DNA of 64,000 bases from Desulfobacula sp. Its GTDB lineage: Bacteria; Desulfobacterota; Desulfobacteria; Desulfobacterales; Desulfobacteraceae. The stretch spans positions 62,001-126,000 of the forward strand of contig JAMPXP010000005.1 of NCBI GenBank assembly GCA_023701135.1, written 5' to 3'. This document shows positions 43,570-52,603 of this stretch, piece after piece. The position numbers and the translations under genes are program-made. Each line of letters starts with the position of its first letter. Position 1 is the stretch's first letter. The notes under the pieces are model-generated. The model was given only the letters and a program-made list of their open reading frames with translations, ran no database searches and was not told the DNA's origin.

Positions 43570-44598
43570 ATGACCCAAAAAGATAGGGCCCTTAAGATAG
43601 GGGTGGTGGGAGCGGGAGCCATCGGCGGCATCTGCGCCGGGTGGATCAAAAATGCCGGATATGATGTCCGGGTGGCGGTCAGAACCCCGGAGCATGCCCG
43701 GCAGATCATGGAGGATGGGATTCAGATCACGGGAATCAAAGGCGACCTGACCATAAAAATGGATGCCGTGAGCCGGGTGGAGGATATGGATGGGGACCGG
43801 GATATGGTCCTGCTCTGTGTTAAAGCCACCAGCATGATGGAGGCGGCTGAAAAGCTGAAAGAAAGGCTTAAGCCGGGGGCCGTGGTGGTTTCCCTTCAAA
43901 ACGGGTTCTGCGAGGAAGCCCTTGCCGGCGTTCTCGGCCGGGAGGCTGTTATCGGCTGTGTGACGGGCTGGGGAGCGACCCTACACTCACCCTGCCGGCT
44001 TGAAATGACTTCGCCGGGAGATTTTATCGTGGGCAATATCGATAACAGGCCTGATCCGCGGCTGGAAGAGATCCGGGCCGTACTGGATTGTGTTCTGCCC
44101 ACCAGAATTTCCAATAATATTGCCGGAGACCTTTATTCCAAGCTGATCATCAATTCATGTATCACTTCGGTGGGGGCGGTTTGCGGCCTGTATTTAGGGC
44201 AGATGCTGTCAAGACAAAAGGCCAGGCTGATCTTTCTCAGGATTATGGAAGAGGCCATGGCCGTTGCCAAGGCCATGGGCATAGAGGTGGAAGTGTTTGC
44301 CGGTAAATTGGACTATTACCGGTTTCTTGAAAAAAAAGGCTTTTTTGCGGACTTAAAAAGGCATCTCTTCTTAAGGGCCCTGGGATTCAAATATCGGCGG
44401 CTGAAGTCTTCCAGCCTGCAATCCCTGGAAAGGGGAAAAAAGACCGAAATCGATTATCTGACAGGGTTTATCACTTCCAATGCCTTACGGTTCAATATCA
44501 GCACCCCGGTCAACACCCAGGTCCTGGAGATGGTCAAAAAGATTGAACAGGGAAAGGCAGGGATCGCTTCCGAAAATCTTGATAAGATCATTCTTTAA
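43570..44598 (+). CDS. ketopantoate reductase (PanE/ApbA) family protein (342 aa)
   Basis: The N terminus I-G-V-V-G-A-G-A-I-G-G is the NADP-binding motif; C-V-K-A-T, S-L-Q-N-G and K-L-I-I-N-S are the ApbA/PanE landmarks, with the catalytic Lys in the last. The family reduces 2-dehydropantoate, but many paralogues reduce other 2-oxo acids. Its place between a TrmB-type regulator and an amino-acid exporter suggests a 2-oxo acid derived from amino-acid breakdown rather than coenzyme A synthesis. Confidence 0.85.
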   Translation: MTQKDRALKIGVVGAGAIGGICAGWIKNAGYDVRVAVRTPEHARQIMEDGIQITGIKGDLTIKMDAVSRVEDMDGDRDMVLLCVKATSMMEAAEKLKERLKPGAVVVSLQNGFCEEALAGVLGREAVIGCVTGWGATLHSPCRLEMTSPGDFIVGNIDNRPDPRLEEIRAVLDCVLPTRISNNIAGDLYSKLIINSCITSVGAVCGLYLGQMLSRQKARLIFLRIMEEAMAVAKAMGIEVEVFAGKLDYYRFLEKKGFFADLKRHLFLRALGFKYRRLKSSSLQSLERGKKTEIDYLTGFITSNALRFNISTPVNTQVLEMVKKIEQGKAGIASENLDKIIL

Positions 44599-44610
44599 GA
44601 GGCTCCCAGA

Positions 44611-45231
44611 ATGATTCAATATTTTACCATGGGTGCGCTTTTAGGGTTTTCCGCAGGTCTGGCACCGGGTCCGTTGCTGACCCTGGTCGTGTCCGAAACC
44701 CTTGCCTATAATATCCGGGCCGGAATCAAGGTGGCTGTTGCCCCCCTGATAACGGATCTGCCCATCATTATTGTGGCCGTACTGGTCCTTTCCCGCCTGT
44801 CCGGTTCCCAAGGCATACTGGGGGCCATCTCCCTCATGGGCGGGGCGTTGGTGTTGACCATGGGAATCCGTGGGATGAAAACCAAGGGCCTGACCCTGGA
44901 TATCTCAAAGGCTGCGCCAAGATCTTTGACCAAGGGCATCCTGGTGAACGCATTAAGCCCCCACCCCTATATTTTCTGGCTCAGCGTGGGCGGGCCGGCC
45001 ATGGCCAAGGCCGGAGACCGGCACGTCTTGGCCCCGGCAGCATTTTTACTGGGATTTTACCTGATGATGGTGGGATCAAAGATGGCCTTGGCGGTCCTGG
45101 CAGGGAAATCAAAAGCTGTTTTAACGGGGCAGGGCTATGTGTTGACCATGAGGTGCCTGGGATTTCTCCTGTGCGTGCTGGCCGTTTTTCTCTTCACGGA
45201 CGGCATCCGCCTTCTCTGGCCGGCGCTGTGA
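44611..45231 (+). CDS. LysE family translocator (206 aa)
   Basis: About six membrane helices with the start G-F-S-A-G-L-A-P-G-P-L-L-T-L-V, N-I-R-A-G-I-K-V-A and N-P-like P-H-P-Y-I-F-W: the LysE/RhtB amino-acid exporter pattern. It begins 12 bases after the reductase gene and ends the plus-strand unit at a strong terminator. Substrate unknown. Confidence 0.9.
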   Translation: MIQYFTMGALLGFSAGLAPGPLLTLVVSETLAYNIRAGIKVAVAPLITDLPIIIVAVLVLSRLSGSQGILGAISLMGGALVLTMGIRGMKTKGLTLDISKAAPRSLTKGILVNALSPHPYIFWLSVGGPAMAKAGDRHVLAPAAFLLGFYLMMVGSKMALAVLAGKSKAVLTGQGYVLTMRCLGFLLCVLAVFLFTDGIRLLWPAL

Positions 45232-45275
45232 AAAAGCAAACCCGGCAGGGGTCATGATGACGCCTGCCGGGTTTG
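45231..45275 (-). terminator. bidirectional terminator between lysE-like and psp genes
   Basis: AAACCCGGCAGG (45238-45249) pairs with CCTGCCGGGTTT (45263-45274), and inside it GTCAT pairs with ATGAC. Read on the minus strand the stem is followed by GCTTTTT, so the pspABC transcript ends here; the stem should also stop the plus-strand transcript. Confidence 0.85.
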
Positions 45276-45293
45276 GGGAAAACGGACCGCAGA

Positions 45294-45734
45294 TTATTTC
45301 CAGTCAAATTCCCTGGATGTCACCGTATCTTCCATTCTCTGGATGCGGCGTTCTATGTTTTCAAATTTCTTTTTGACCCTCTGGACGGCCGATTGCCTGG
45401 AATGGGAATAGGCATCATAGAATTCCGCATCGTTTTCATCTTGCAGCGGAGAAACCGGCTCTATTTTCAGGAAAAGCCCTGCCAGGATATACATGACCCC
45501 CACGGGCCAGAACCCGGTAAACAGAAAAACCAAAAGGGTGATGACCCTGACCCAGAACACATTGAAATTAAAATACTCGGCCAAACCCCGGCAGACCCCC
45601 ATGAAGATGCCTCTCCGGGACCGGTAGATGCCGCGGCTGGAAGCAAGGGTCTCAAAGCGGCCCCCAAGACTCTGGAAAAGCCTTCCGCGTTTTTCAGATT
45701 TAAAATTGTGTTTATATCCGTGATATCGTCTCAT
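45294..45734 (-). CDS. pspC: PspC domain protein, phage-shock system (146 aa)
   Basis: The central segment G-I-F-M-G-V-C-R-G-L-A-E-Y-F followed by R-V-I-T-L-L-V-F-L-F and a hydrophobic run is the PspC domain; the C-terminal part is a charged coiled coil (S-A-V-Q-R-V-K-K-K-F-E-N-I-E-R-R-I). It is an inner-membrane sensor of envelope stress that with PspB frees PspF from PspA. The start overlaps pspB by 4 bases. The N-terminal extension of about 30 residues is longer than in E. coli. Confidence 0.9.
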   Translation of the reverse strand: MRRYHGYKHNFKSEKRGRLFQSLGGRFETLASSRGIYRSRRGIFMGVCRGLAEYFNFNVFWVRVITLLVFLFTGFWPVGVMYILAGLFLKIEPVSPLQDENDAEFYDAYSHSRQSAVQRVKKKFENIERRIQRMEDTVTSREFDWK

Positions 45735-45982
45735 TTGCCGAATTCCTTTTTCTGGCGCTCAATCAATATGGTTTCCAGGGCTTCCACCCGTTCTTCCATT
45801 TTTGACAGCCCGCGATAGATGTCCTGGATCATCCGGGTTTCTTCTGCCTGGGCCTGTTTGTCTTTCCCGGCCAGCCCTCCGGACTTGGAAACCCGTATGA
45901 TGCCGATGATAACCAGTCCGACGGTGGCGATAAAGAGGATGATCCCGCCGATGGAGATGCCGATGATAAGTGCGCCCATCAT
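45731..45982 (-). CDS. pspB: phage shock protein B-like (83 aa)
   Basis: One membrane helix at residues 5-28 is followed by a short basic stretch and an amphipathic segment (M-E-E-R-V-E-A-L-E-T-I-L) as in PspB. The size and the place between pspA and pspC agree. It acts with PspC at the inner membrane. Confidence 0.85.
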   Translation of the reverse strand: MMGALIIGISIGGIILFIATVGLVIIGIIRVSKSGGLAGKDKQAQAEETRMIQDIYRGLSKMEERVEALETILIERQKKEFGK

Positions 45983-46018
45983 GATAATAGTTCTCCGGTT
46001 GGGTTAGGGGTTGATGAT

Positions 46019-46702
46019 TTACGCATCAATTTTACCACCCTTTTTCAGGGATTGGGAAGATTTTAATTCATTGAGTTCGGCTTCGATTTCATCATCGGCT
46101 TCCAGGGCGTCCAACTGATCCTCAAGATTCGAAGCCCTGCCGTAGTCCACCAGGTCGGCTTCCGCTTCCATCCTCTCGATCTGCTGCTCCAGTTCTTCAA
46201 ATTTCTGCATGACTTCGGCGCTGTCGGCCCTGCGGATTTCCTCCCTTACCTTTTTTTTCCGGGTGGCCCTCAGATGCCGTTGAACCAGCATCCTTTGTTT
46301 TTCCCGGGCGGATTTGAGCTTGTTCTCCAGTTCCTGGATATCCTCCCGGTATTGTTCAATCATGACACCGAGTTCCGTCACTTCAGCCTGAAGGGTTTCG
46401 GCTCTCTGGGTATACCGTCGTTTTTCCTGGAGGGCCTGGCGGGCCAGGTTGTCCTTGCCCTTTTGAACGGCCAGCTCTGCCTTCTGGTTCCAGAAATCTT
46501 CTTTTTCTTCGATTTCATCCAGGAACCGCCGGGCCTTCTTCTGCCCGGCAATGGTATTGGCGCAGGAAGATTTGATTTCGATGAGGGTGTCTTCCATTTC
46601 CCGGATCATGAGTTTGATGAGTTTTTCCGGATCTTCGGCATTGTCCAGCATGGAATTGATGTTGGATGCCACAATATCTTTAAACCGTGTAAAAATTCCC
46701 AT
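46019..46702 (-). CDS. pspA: phage shock protein A (PspA/IM30, 227 aa)
   Basis: The whole protein is a long coiled coil of the PspA/Vipp1 (bacterial ESCRT-III-like) family: N-terminal M-G-I-F-T-R-F-K-D-I-V amphipathic helix, N-S-M-L-D-N-A-E-D-P, I-R-E-M-E-D-T-L and a C-terminal helix ending in a Lys-rich tail. It coats damaged inner membrane and inhibits PspF. AAGGAG precedes the ATG; a sigma54 promoter lies 65 bases upstream. Confidence 0.95.
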   Translation of the reverse strand: MGIFTRFKDIVASNINSMLDNAEDPEKLIKLMIREMEDTLIEIKSSCANTIAGQKKARRFLDEIEEKEDFWNQKAELAVQKGKDNLARQALQEKRRYTQRAETLQAEVTELGVMIEQYREDIQELENKLKSAREKQRMLVQRHLRATRKKKVREEIRRADSAEVMQKFEELEQQIERMEAEADLVDYGRASNLEDQLDALEADDEIEAELNELKSSQSLKKGGKIDA

Positions 46703-46766
46703 TGTTGTCTCCTTAAGCTTTATGATGTTTCGGTTAATTGATGGTTCCGGTTTAGAGATAGAATTA

Positions 46767-46781
46767 GCATTTTGTGTGCCA
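46767..46781 (-). promoter_or_regulatory. sigma54 promoter of the pspABC operon
   Basis: On the minus strand TGGCACACAAAATGC has GG and GC exactly 10 bases apart and a perfect TGGCAC. It lies 65 bases before pspA, in the region shared with the divergent pspF. Confidence 0.85.
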
Positions 46782-46828
46782 GCCGGGAATTCATATGAAT
46801 TGCCCTTTTATATTAATTAGTTATATAT

Positions 46829-46875
46829 ATTGACAATTTGAATTGGTTCTGTGTAATATTGACCATGTATTGGTT
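46829..46875. promoter_or_regulatory. paired PspF upstream activating sites
   Basis: ATTGAC-N7-ATTGGTT (46829-46848) and ATTGAC-N5-ATTGGTT (46858-46875) are near-identical repeats 29 bases apart, about three helical turns. Their centres are about 83 and 111 bases upstream of the predicted pspA start site, as expected for two PspF-binding sites. Confidence 0.7.
46830..46859 (+). promoter_or_regulatory. sigma70 promoter of pspF, overlapping the PspF sites
   Basis: TTGACA (46830-46835) and TAATAT (46854-46859) are 18 bases apart and point toward pspF. The promoter overlaps the two PspF sites, so PspF should repress its own gene, the arrangement known in E. coli. Confidence 0.6.
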
Positions 46876-46926
46876 AATTTTGCTAAATATGGGTTGAATA
46901 TCAATTTTAATTCATTGGAGAGATTC

Positions 46927-48000
46927 ATGATGTCACCGGATCAGGACAGGGGCAACTCTTTTTCCGTGCCCGAGGCCTTGGGCCAGTCGGAAGCGTTCAT
47001 TGAATTCCAGGAGCAGATATCAAAGGTGGCGCCCATAGACCGTCCGGTTCTGATTCTCGGGGAAAGGGGAACGGGAAAGGAGCTGGCTGCCTCCCGGATT
47101 CATTTTTTATCCAGGCGGTGGTCCAAACCCCTGGTGACCCTGAACTGCTCGGCCTTGACACCGGGACTCATCGGGTCAGAACTCTTCGGCCATGAAAAGG
47201 GGGCCTTTACCGGCGCCGCCTCCCGGAAGGCGGGACGGTTTGAGAAGGCCGCGGAAGGGACCCTGTTTCTGGATGAGATCGGCGCCATCCCCATGGAGGT
47301 CCAGGAAAAAATTTTACGGGCGGTGGAATACGGGAGCTTTGAACGGGTGGGTTCCTCGGATTCCGTTGTCGTGGATGTCCGGATTGTGGCGGCCACCAAT
47401 GCGGACCTGGAAGGGATGGCCCTATCCGGAGAATTCAAACAAGACCTTCTGGACCGGCTCTCCTTTGAGGTCATCTATGTGCCGCCGCTTCGAAACAGAA
47501 AAGAGGATATCCTGATGCTGGCCCGTCATTTTGCCGGAAGAATGGCCTATGAACTGGGATGGGGAGATATCCCGAAAATATCGGGCAGTGCGGTAAAAGC
47601 CCTTGAGGCCTATCCCTGGCCGGGCAATATACGGGAGTTGAAAAATGTGATTGAGCGGGCCGTATATAAATCTTCCAGCCATAAGATTGAAGACATTTCC
47701 TTTAACCCTTTCACATCTCCCTTTGGGGATGATTTTAAAAACCGGGGTCAGGGAGGGGCAAGGGTAACATCCGGGGTGCAAAAGGCCGAGCCTGAAGAGC
47801 CGGGAGAAACAACAGGGGACTTTGCCGATATCGTGAACCAGGCCTTTAAAAAGCCTTTTAAGGAAGCCATGGGCGATTTGGAGAGAACCCTTTTGTCGAG
47901 GGCCCTTAAAGATTGCCGGTATAACCAGAGGTCGGCCGCCAAAACCCTGGGGTTGTCCTATGATCAGCTCCGGGGGCTGTTGAAAAAACACCGGGTGTGA
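46927..48000 (+). CDS. pspF: sigma54 activator of the phage-shock operon, PspF-like (357 aa)
   Basis: The start is ATG 46927 or the adjacent 46930, after GGAGAG at 46917-46922. There is no sensory N-terminal domain: the AAA+ domain begins at once with G-Q-S-E-A-F, Walker A G-E-R-G-T-G-K-E and G-A-F-T-G-A, as in PspF. The C-terminal Fis-type HTH is R-S-A-A-K-T-L-G-L-S-Y-D-Q-L-R. The divergent pspA and the sigma54 site fit. A linker of about 60 residues before the HTH is longer than in E. coli PspF. Confidence 0.92.
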   Translation: MMSPDQDRGNSFSVPEALGQSEAFIEFQEQISKVAPIDRPVLILGERGTGKELAASRIHFLSRRWSKPLVTLNCSALTPGLIGSELFGHEKGAFTGAASRKAGRFEKAAEGTLFLDEIGAIPMEVQEKILRAVEYGSFERVGSSDSVVVDVRIVAATNADLEGMALSGEFKQDLLDRLSFEVIYVPPLRNRKEDILMLARHFAGRMAYELGWGDIPKISGSAVKALEAYPWPGNIRELKNVIERAVYKSSSHKIEDISFNPFTSPFGDDFKNRGQGGARVTSGVQKAEPEEPGETTGDFADIVNQAFKKPFKEAMGDLERTLLSRALKDCRYNQRSAAKTLGLSYDQLRGLLKKHRV

Positions 48001-48042
48001 GGGCCCTGGGAAGGCAGGCTGGTTTCTGGCCCAGCCCCTGCT

Positions 48043-48945
48043 TTAAATTTGGATGACGGTTTTAAAAACCAGGACGGCCTGTCCCCCTACCCGGGTCCGG
48101 ACCGGTTTGCCATTTTCAATATCCACTTCCACGGAAATGATGCCGGGCCTGCCCATGGCTTCGCCCTGGATCCCCTTGAAGCAGAAAAGCCGTGGGGCAT
48201 GGTCCACAAGGCCGTGATGCACCAGGTAAGCGCCCAAAGGTCCGTTCCCGTTGCCCGTCACCGGGTCTTCATTTATCCCGATGGCCGGGGCAAACATCCG
48301 GGCATGGGTCAGGATGTCCGGTTGACCGGAATCCAGGGTGAACACAAAATATCCATTGCTTTGGATGCGTTTGCTCAGGGCTGCCAGCCCGTTGAAATCC
48401 GGCTGAAGGGCGTTGAGCACCTGCCTGCGCCGGATACCGATGATGACCTTTGAGTGGCCCGTGGAAACAATCTGCACGGGGCAGGCCGGGTCAAGGTCGT
48501 CTAACCCCAGGCCCAGTGCATCCGTAATTTTCCGGCAGATATTTTTATCAAGGGGAGGTTCAATGGAAATGGGGCCCTGGGTCATGGTCACCCGGATTTC
48601 CTCGCCCTGTTTTTCGATTTGGACAGGAAGAATCCCGGCCCCGGTTTTATGGATAACGGTACAGGATTCCATATGATTTTCAAGGGCCCTTGCATAATGG
48701 GCCGCGATGGTGGCATGTCCGCAGATGGGGACCTCGGTGGAGGGTGTAAAAAAACGCAGCCAGACATCGTGGTCCGCGGAAACGGGCGGGAAAACAAAGG
48801 CGGTTTCGGAATTGTTCAATTCTTTTGCGATATCCAGCATTTCCGGTTCGGTGAGCCCGTCGGCCTGCAGCACAACCCCGGCCGGGTTTCCCTTGAATTT
48901 CCGGTTTGTGAAGGCATCCACCTGGTAAACCGTAACCGCTTTCAT
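48043..48945 (-). CDS. PhzF family isomerase (300 aa)
   Basis: V-D-A-F-T-N-R-K-F-K-G-N-P-A-G-V-V at the N terminus, the catalytic Glu in N-N-S-E-T-A-F, L-R-F-F-T-P-S-T-E-V-P-I-C-G-H-A-T and late D-P-V-T-G-N-G-N-G-P are the PhzF/DAP-epimerase-fold signatures. The family includes phenazine biosynthesis isomerase and many uncharacterised enzymes; no phenazine genes are near. It converges with pspF. Confidence 0.92.
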   Translation of the reverse strand: MKAVTVYQVDAFTNRKFKGNPAGVVLQADGLTEPEMLDIAKELNNSETAFVFPPVSADHDVWLRFFTPSTEVPICGHATIAAHYARALENHMESCTVIHKTGAGILPVQIEKQGEEIRVTMTQGPISIEPPLDKNICRKITDALGLGLDDLDPACPVQIVSTGHSKVIIGIRRRQVLNALQPDFNGLAALSKRIQSNGYFVFTLDSGQPDILTHARMFAPAIGINEDPVTGNGNGPLGAYLVHHGLVDHAPRLFCFKGIQGEAMGRPGIISVEVDIENGKPVRTRVGGQAVLVFKTVIQI

Positions 48946-48952
48946 CCTTCTC

Positions 48953-51187
48953 CTATTTTGCTTTGGCTTTGCCGATAATCGGGTATTTGATCTTCTGCCT
49001 CAGTTGAAGGGAATTGAAATCGATTTCAGGGTTGTATTTTTTTAGCAGCCAGAAGGGAACTTCCAGTTCATTCTCGCAAAGGCGCCAGATATTATCCCCG
49101 TTTTTGATTTCATAGGTATCCACCCCGTTGATGGAAAAGGATCCGAAAAAATCCTCTTCCATTTCCTTATGAAATTCAAACCTTTGTTCTTCAAAGGCCT
49201 GGGCCGTTGTTTTTTTCAGGGGGATTTTGATCCTCCGGTCAATGGAAATGGGGTCATGGGGCTTGAATGCATTCAGTTTACGGATTTCCTGGGCCGAAAC
49301 CTTGAGCCACCCGGCATAATGGCCCAGGGTTTCCTCTGCCTCCACCTTGATGATGCCGATGGGAAGAGAGCCTTTTTTTTCGAGCTGGAGGATTTTAAGA
49401 TCGCTCATGTCAATCCTGGGGTTGACGGTGGCCACGTTGGTCGCGGGTTTGGCCATGGTGTCAAACATCGGGTCAATGGGGGTTTCATAACCCGGGGAGC
49501 CGGTGGTTTCAGCCAAGGCTTCAGGCCCGGCAGACGATTTTGATTCCGGCTCCGGCAAGGCTGTCGGCGCCGGGAGGACTGTCGGCTCCGGTGAGGCTGT
49601 TGGTTCAAGGAGGGCTGCCGGTTCCGGTTTGGTTTGGGCAGGAGCCTCGGGAGAGGGAGCCGCCGGGGCCTGGGCCACGACTGTTTCAGGTTCTGCCGGT
49701 TTTTCGGCCTGAACCGGATTTTCCGGGACCGGCGCCGGCACCGTCGTTTCCGGGGACATCTCTTTGGCCTTTGCCGGTTCATATTTGGCGGTGATGATGA
49801 TTTCATCCCTGACCGGGATTCTCAGGTTCTGGCCGATGAAAAGGGCTGCTTTGGCACCCAGGTCGTTTGCCCGGATCAGATCATTGAGCCGGATGGAGTG
49901 GAGCCGGGCAATGGAGCTGGCGGTTTCCCCCTTCCGGACCTGGTGGAACCGGCTGGGTTTCTGGCCGGATTTGTAGAGGCCGGCCAGCCGGGTGTCAATT
50001 TCGTGCAGGGAAAAGGTTTTCGGAAGTTTGAGGTTGAATCCTTTGGGAATATATTTCTGCTCGGTGAAAACCGGGGGCCTCAGGGACGGGTTAAGGTTTT
50101 GGATGTCCTCGGCGCTGAGATTAAACTGAGTCATCAGGTCTTTGGCCATGAGATATCCCTTTGTTTTCACCGTCTGAAAGGCGGAAGGGTTTTGAAAACT
50201 TAGGGTTCCAAAGTGTTTCTCATGATTTTTGGCAACAATCCGGGCCGCCAGAAATTCGGAATAAAAATTCCTTGAGGCGAATTTAAAGGAGCTGCCCTGA
50301 TAGGTTTTAAATATGTTTTCATAATTCCCGGCGGTGTTTTTCGCTCTCAGCATGCCGGTGAGGCCGTGGTTATAGGCGGTGATGGCCAGGGGCCATTCAC
50401 CCAGGACCGCATAATTTTTTTTCAGGAGCCGGGCAGCGGCATCGGTTGAGATATAAGGGTCCCGCCTTTCATCCACAACATAATCGATATTCATATAGAT
50501 TTTTCCGGTGTCATGGGTGAACTGCCAGATGCCTGCGGCACCCAGCTTGGAATAGGCCTTGAAATTATAGGACGATTCCACACAGGGCAGATAGACCAGA
50601 TCTTCGGGGAGGCCGTAGGATTTGAAAATCCGCTTAAATTCGTCCAGAACGGCCCCGGCCCTGATGAGACCCTCTTTGAATTCCTTGCTGAGACCGGTCT
50701 GGCACCTGATATTGGACGCGGCCAGTTCAAACTCCGCAGGACTTGCCGTTTTTCCGAACAGGGCCGAAACCCGTATCTCTTCGTCTGAAAGGGGGGCGGT
50801 TCCGGATGCCAGTTTGAGCAGAATTTCCCTGTATTTCTGGGCCGCCGCTGCTTTGACGGTTTTATTGGTATTGGCGGCGCAGACGGTTTCCGACGGGTCC
50901 AGGGTCACCACCTCATAGACAATGGACAGATTGTTGATATCATGGATAACGCCGTGGGCTTTTGAATATTTTGTGAAAATATTGACCCAGAAATCCACAT
51001 TGGGCTTGATGGCCGGATAGAGCGGAAATTCACGGTCCGACGAATGCCCGCCCTCGGTAAAGACGGCAAAAACCGGAGAGGGGAATGCCGCAAAAAAACA
51101 AAGGACCCCTAGCAAAAGCACGACAAGGGGTTTTGCCATCTGTTTTTTTGCCTTTGCCTTACACCTGTACCAACACGCGTCATCCAT
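48953..51187 (-). CDS. MltD-like lytic transglycosylase with LysM domains (744 aa)
   Basis: ATG 51187 has GGGAG 6 bases upstream. A hydrophobic signal segment (residues about 18-45) is followed by a helical region, an SLT domain with catalytic Glu in C-V-E-S-S-Y-N and A-I-T-A-Y-N-H-G, a LysM repeat (H-Q-V-R-K-G-E-T-A-S-S-I-A), a low-complexity Pro-Glu-Ala-rich linker of about 100 residues with E-P-T-A-S-P-type repeats, and two further LysM-like repeats at the C terminus. It is an exported murein hydrolase that makes anhydro-muropeptides. The long linker is unusual and probably spans the periplasm. Confidence 0.9.
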   Translation of the reverse strand: MDDACWYRCKAKAKKQMAKPLVVLLLGVLCFFAAFPSPVFAVFTEGGHSSDREFPLYPAIKPNVDFWVNIFTKYSKAHGVIHDINNLSIVYEVVTLDPSETVCAANTNKTVKAAAAQKYREILLKLASGTAPLSDEEIRVSALFGKTASPAEFELAASNIRCQTGLSKEFKEGLIRAGAVLDEFKRIFKSYGLPEDLVYLPCVESSYNFKAYSKLGAAGIWQFTHDTGKIYMNIDYVVDERRDPYISTDAAARLLKKNYAVLGEWPLAITAYNHGLTGMLRAKNTAGNYENIFKTYQGSSFKFASRNFYSEFLAARIVAKNHEKHFGTLSFQNPSAFQTVKTKGYLMAKDLMTQFNLSAEDIQNLNPSLRPPVFTEQKYIPKGFNLKLPKTFSLHEIDTRLAGLYKSGQKPSRFHQVRKGETASSIARLHSIRLNDLIRANDLGAKAALFIGQNLRIPVRDEIIITAKYEPAKAKEMSPETTVPAPVPENPVQAEKPAEPETVVAQAPAAPSPEAPAQTKPEPAALLEPTASPEPTVLPAPTALPEPESKSSAGPEALAETTGSPGYETPIDPMFDTMAKPATNVATVNPRIDMSDLKILQLEKKGSLPIGIIKVEAEETLGHYAGWLKVSAQEIRKLNAFKPHDPISIDRRIKIPLKKTTAQAFEEQRFEFHKEMEEDFFGSFSINGVDTYEIKNGDNIWRLCENELEVPFWLLKKYNPEIDFNSLQLRQKIKYPIIGKAKAK

Positions 51188-51274
51188 AACATCTCCCTGT
51201 TCCGATGGGTTGCCGATCATGAATTTATGAAGATGAAGGCTAACACAATCCCCAGGGTTTTGAAAGTGCGTGAA

Positions 51275-52468
51275 TCAAATATTTAACTGAGCTCGGATGG
51301 TGCCGGCAAGCTTGCCGATGGCGGTCTCAATGGTTTTTTCATCGGCCATGGTATAATTTAAGCGCATGGTTTCAATTCCCTCGGCCTCGTCCGTAAAAAA
51401 GAATTTACCCGGCACAAAGGCGACCCCGTTTTCTATGGCCCGGTGATAGAGCCGGATCATATCAAAGCCTTCGGGCCCCCTGACCCATAAAAACATGCCC
51501 CCGTCGGAAGGGGAACAGGCAAAGCCCTCCGGGAAATGCTCCCTGATGGCGGACAGCATGGCTGCCTGTTTGGGCCGGTATAGGCCGGTGATCTTGGGCA
51601 GGTGGGCCGCAAGATAAGGACCCTCCAGGTATTCTGCGGCCAGGGCCTGGTTAAAGGTGCTGGTATGCAGATCGATTCCCTGTTTCACCAGCACCAGCCA
51701 TTTTCTTAAAAATTCCGGGGCCGCATAGAATCCGATCCTCAGACCCGGAGCAAAAATTTTGGACAGGGTGGAGACATAGACGACATGGTCATCGGCCATG
51801 GTTTTGATGGGCGGCAGATCTTCCCCCTGATACCGGAGGGCACTGTAGGGGTCATCCTCCACCAGAAGGGCATTGTATTTTTGGATGATGCCGGCGATCC
51901 TGATCCGCCGTTCCAGGGTGATGGTCCGGCCCGTCGGGTTCTGGAAGGTGGGCACCAGGTAGATGAATTTGATCTTGTGGGTTTTCAGGGTCTCTTCCAG
52001 GGATTCAGGCACCAGCCCCTCATCGTCCATGTCCATGCGGACATAGGTGGGTTCGTAAGGGTTGAAGGCCGAAAGGGCTCCCAGATAGGTGGGAGCCTCC
52101 AGGGCAATTTTATCCCCCTTGGAGATCAGAAGCTTGGCAATGGCATCCAGGACCCCCTGGGACCCGGAGGTGATATGGACGGCCTCCGGGGAAGCGGTGA
52201 TTCCCCTGGATTTCAGCAGGAGCGAGACCTGTTCCCGCAGGGGCAGAAAGCCTTCCGTCAGGTCATATTGAAAGGCCCCGGAGTCGTACCGGGTCAGGAC
52301 CCGGTCCACCAGTTCCCTGAAAATTTCCATGGGAAAGCTTTCCGGGGAAGGAATGCCGCCGGCAAGGGACACCACGCCGGGCCTGGATACAACTTTTAAA
52401 ATTTCCCTGATGGCATTGACTTTCATCAGTGCTGTTCTGTCTGCAAGAAGGGATTGATAATCCATCAT
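51275..52468 (-). CDS. PLP-dependent aminotransferase, LysN/2-aminoadipate type (397 aa)
   Basis: ATG 52468 (M-M-D-Y-Q-S) has GGAG upstream; the longer version from TTG/ATG upstream is less likely. Class-I fold: V-S-L-A-G-G-I-P-S-P-E-S-F-P, G-S-Q-G-V-L-D-A-I-A, F-Q-N-P-T-G, and the PLP lysine in S-T-L-S-K-I-F-A-P-G-L-R. This is the free-standing aminotransferase of the MocR-like/LysN group, acting on 2-aminoadipate, branched-chain or aromatic amino acids. It lies 135 bases downstream of the small selenoprotein gene on the same strand. Confidence 0.92.
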   Translation of the reverse strand: MMDYQSLLADRTALMKVNAIREILKVVSRPGVVSLAGGIPSPESFPMEIFRELVDRVLTRYDSGAFQYDLTEGFLPLREQVSLLLKSRGITASPEAVHITSGSQGVLDAIAKLLISKGDKIALEAPTYLGALSAFNPYEPTYVRMDMDDEGLVPESLEETLKTHKIKFIYLVPTFQNPTGRTITLERRIRIAGIIQKYNALLVEDDPYSALRYQGEDLPPIKTMADDHVVYVSTLSKIFAPGLRIGFYAAPEFLRKWLVLVKQGIDLHTSTFNQALAAEYLEGPYLAAHLPKITGLYRPKQAAMLSAIREHFPEGFACSPSDGGMFLWVRGPEGFDMIRLYHRAIENGVAFVPGKFFFTDEAEGIETMRLNYTMADEKTIETAIGKLAGTIRAQLNI

Positions 52469-52603
52469 ATTTCTCCACGGTTTCTTTTTATGAAGACCCG
52501 AAAAGGTCTGGATGATCAAAAAGGATCATGGATGATAAATTAGCACACGGAAAGGGAATTAACAGATACAGATTTACACAAAATAGACCATAACAGAATG
52601 GGC

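Noticed and set aside
48001-48042. GC-rich hairpin between pspF and the PhzF gene as a terminator
   Set aside because: The stem needs a bulge and the T-run is poor.
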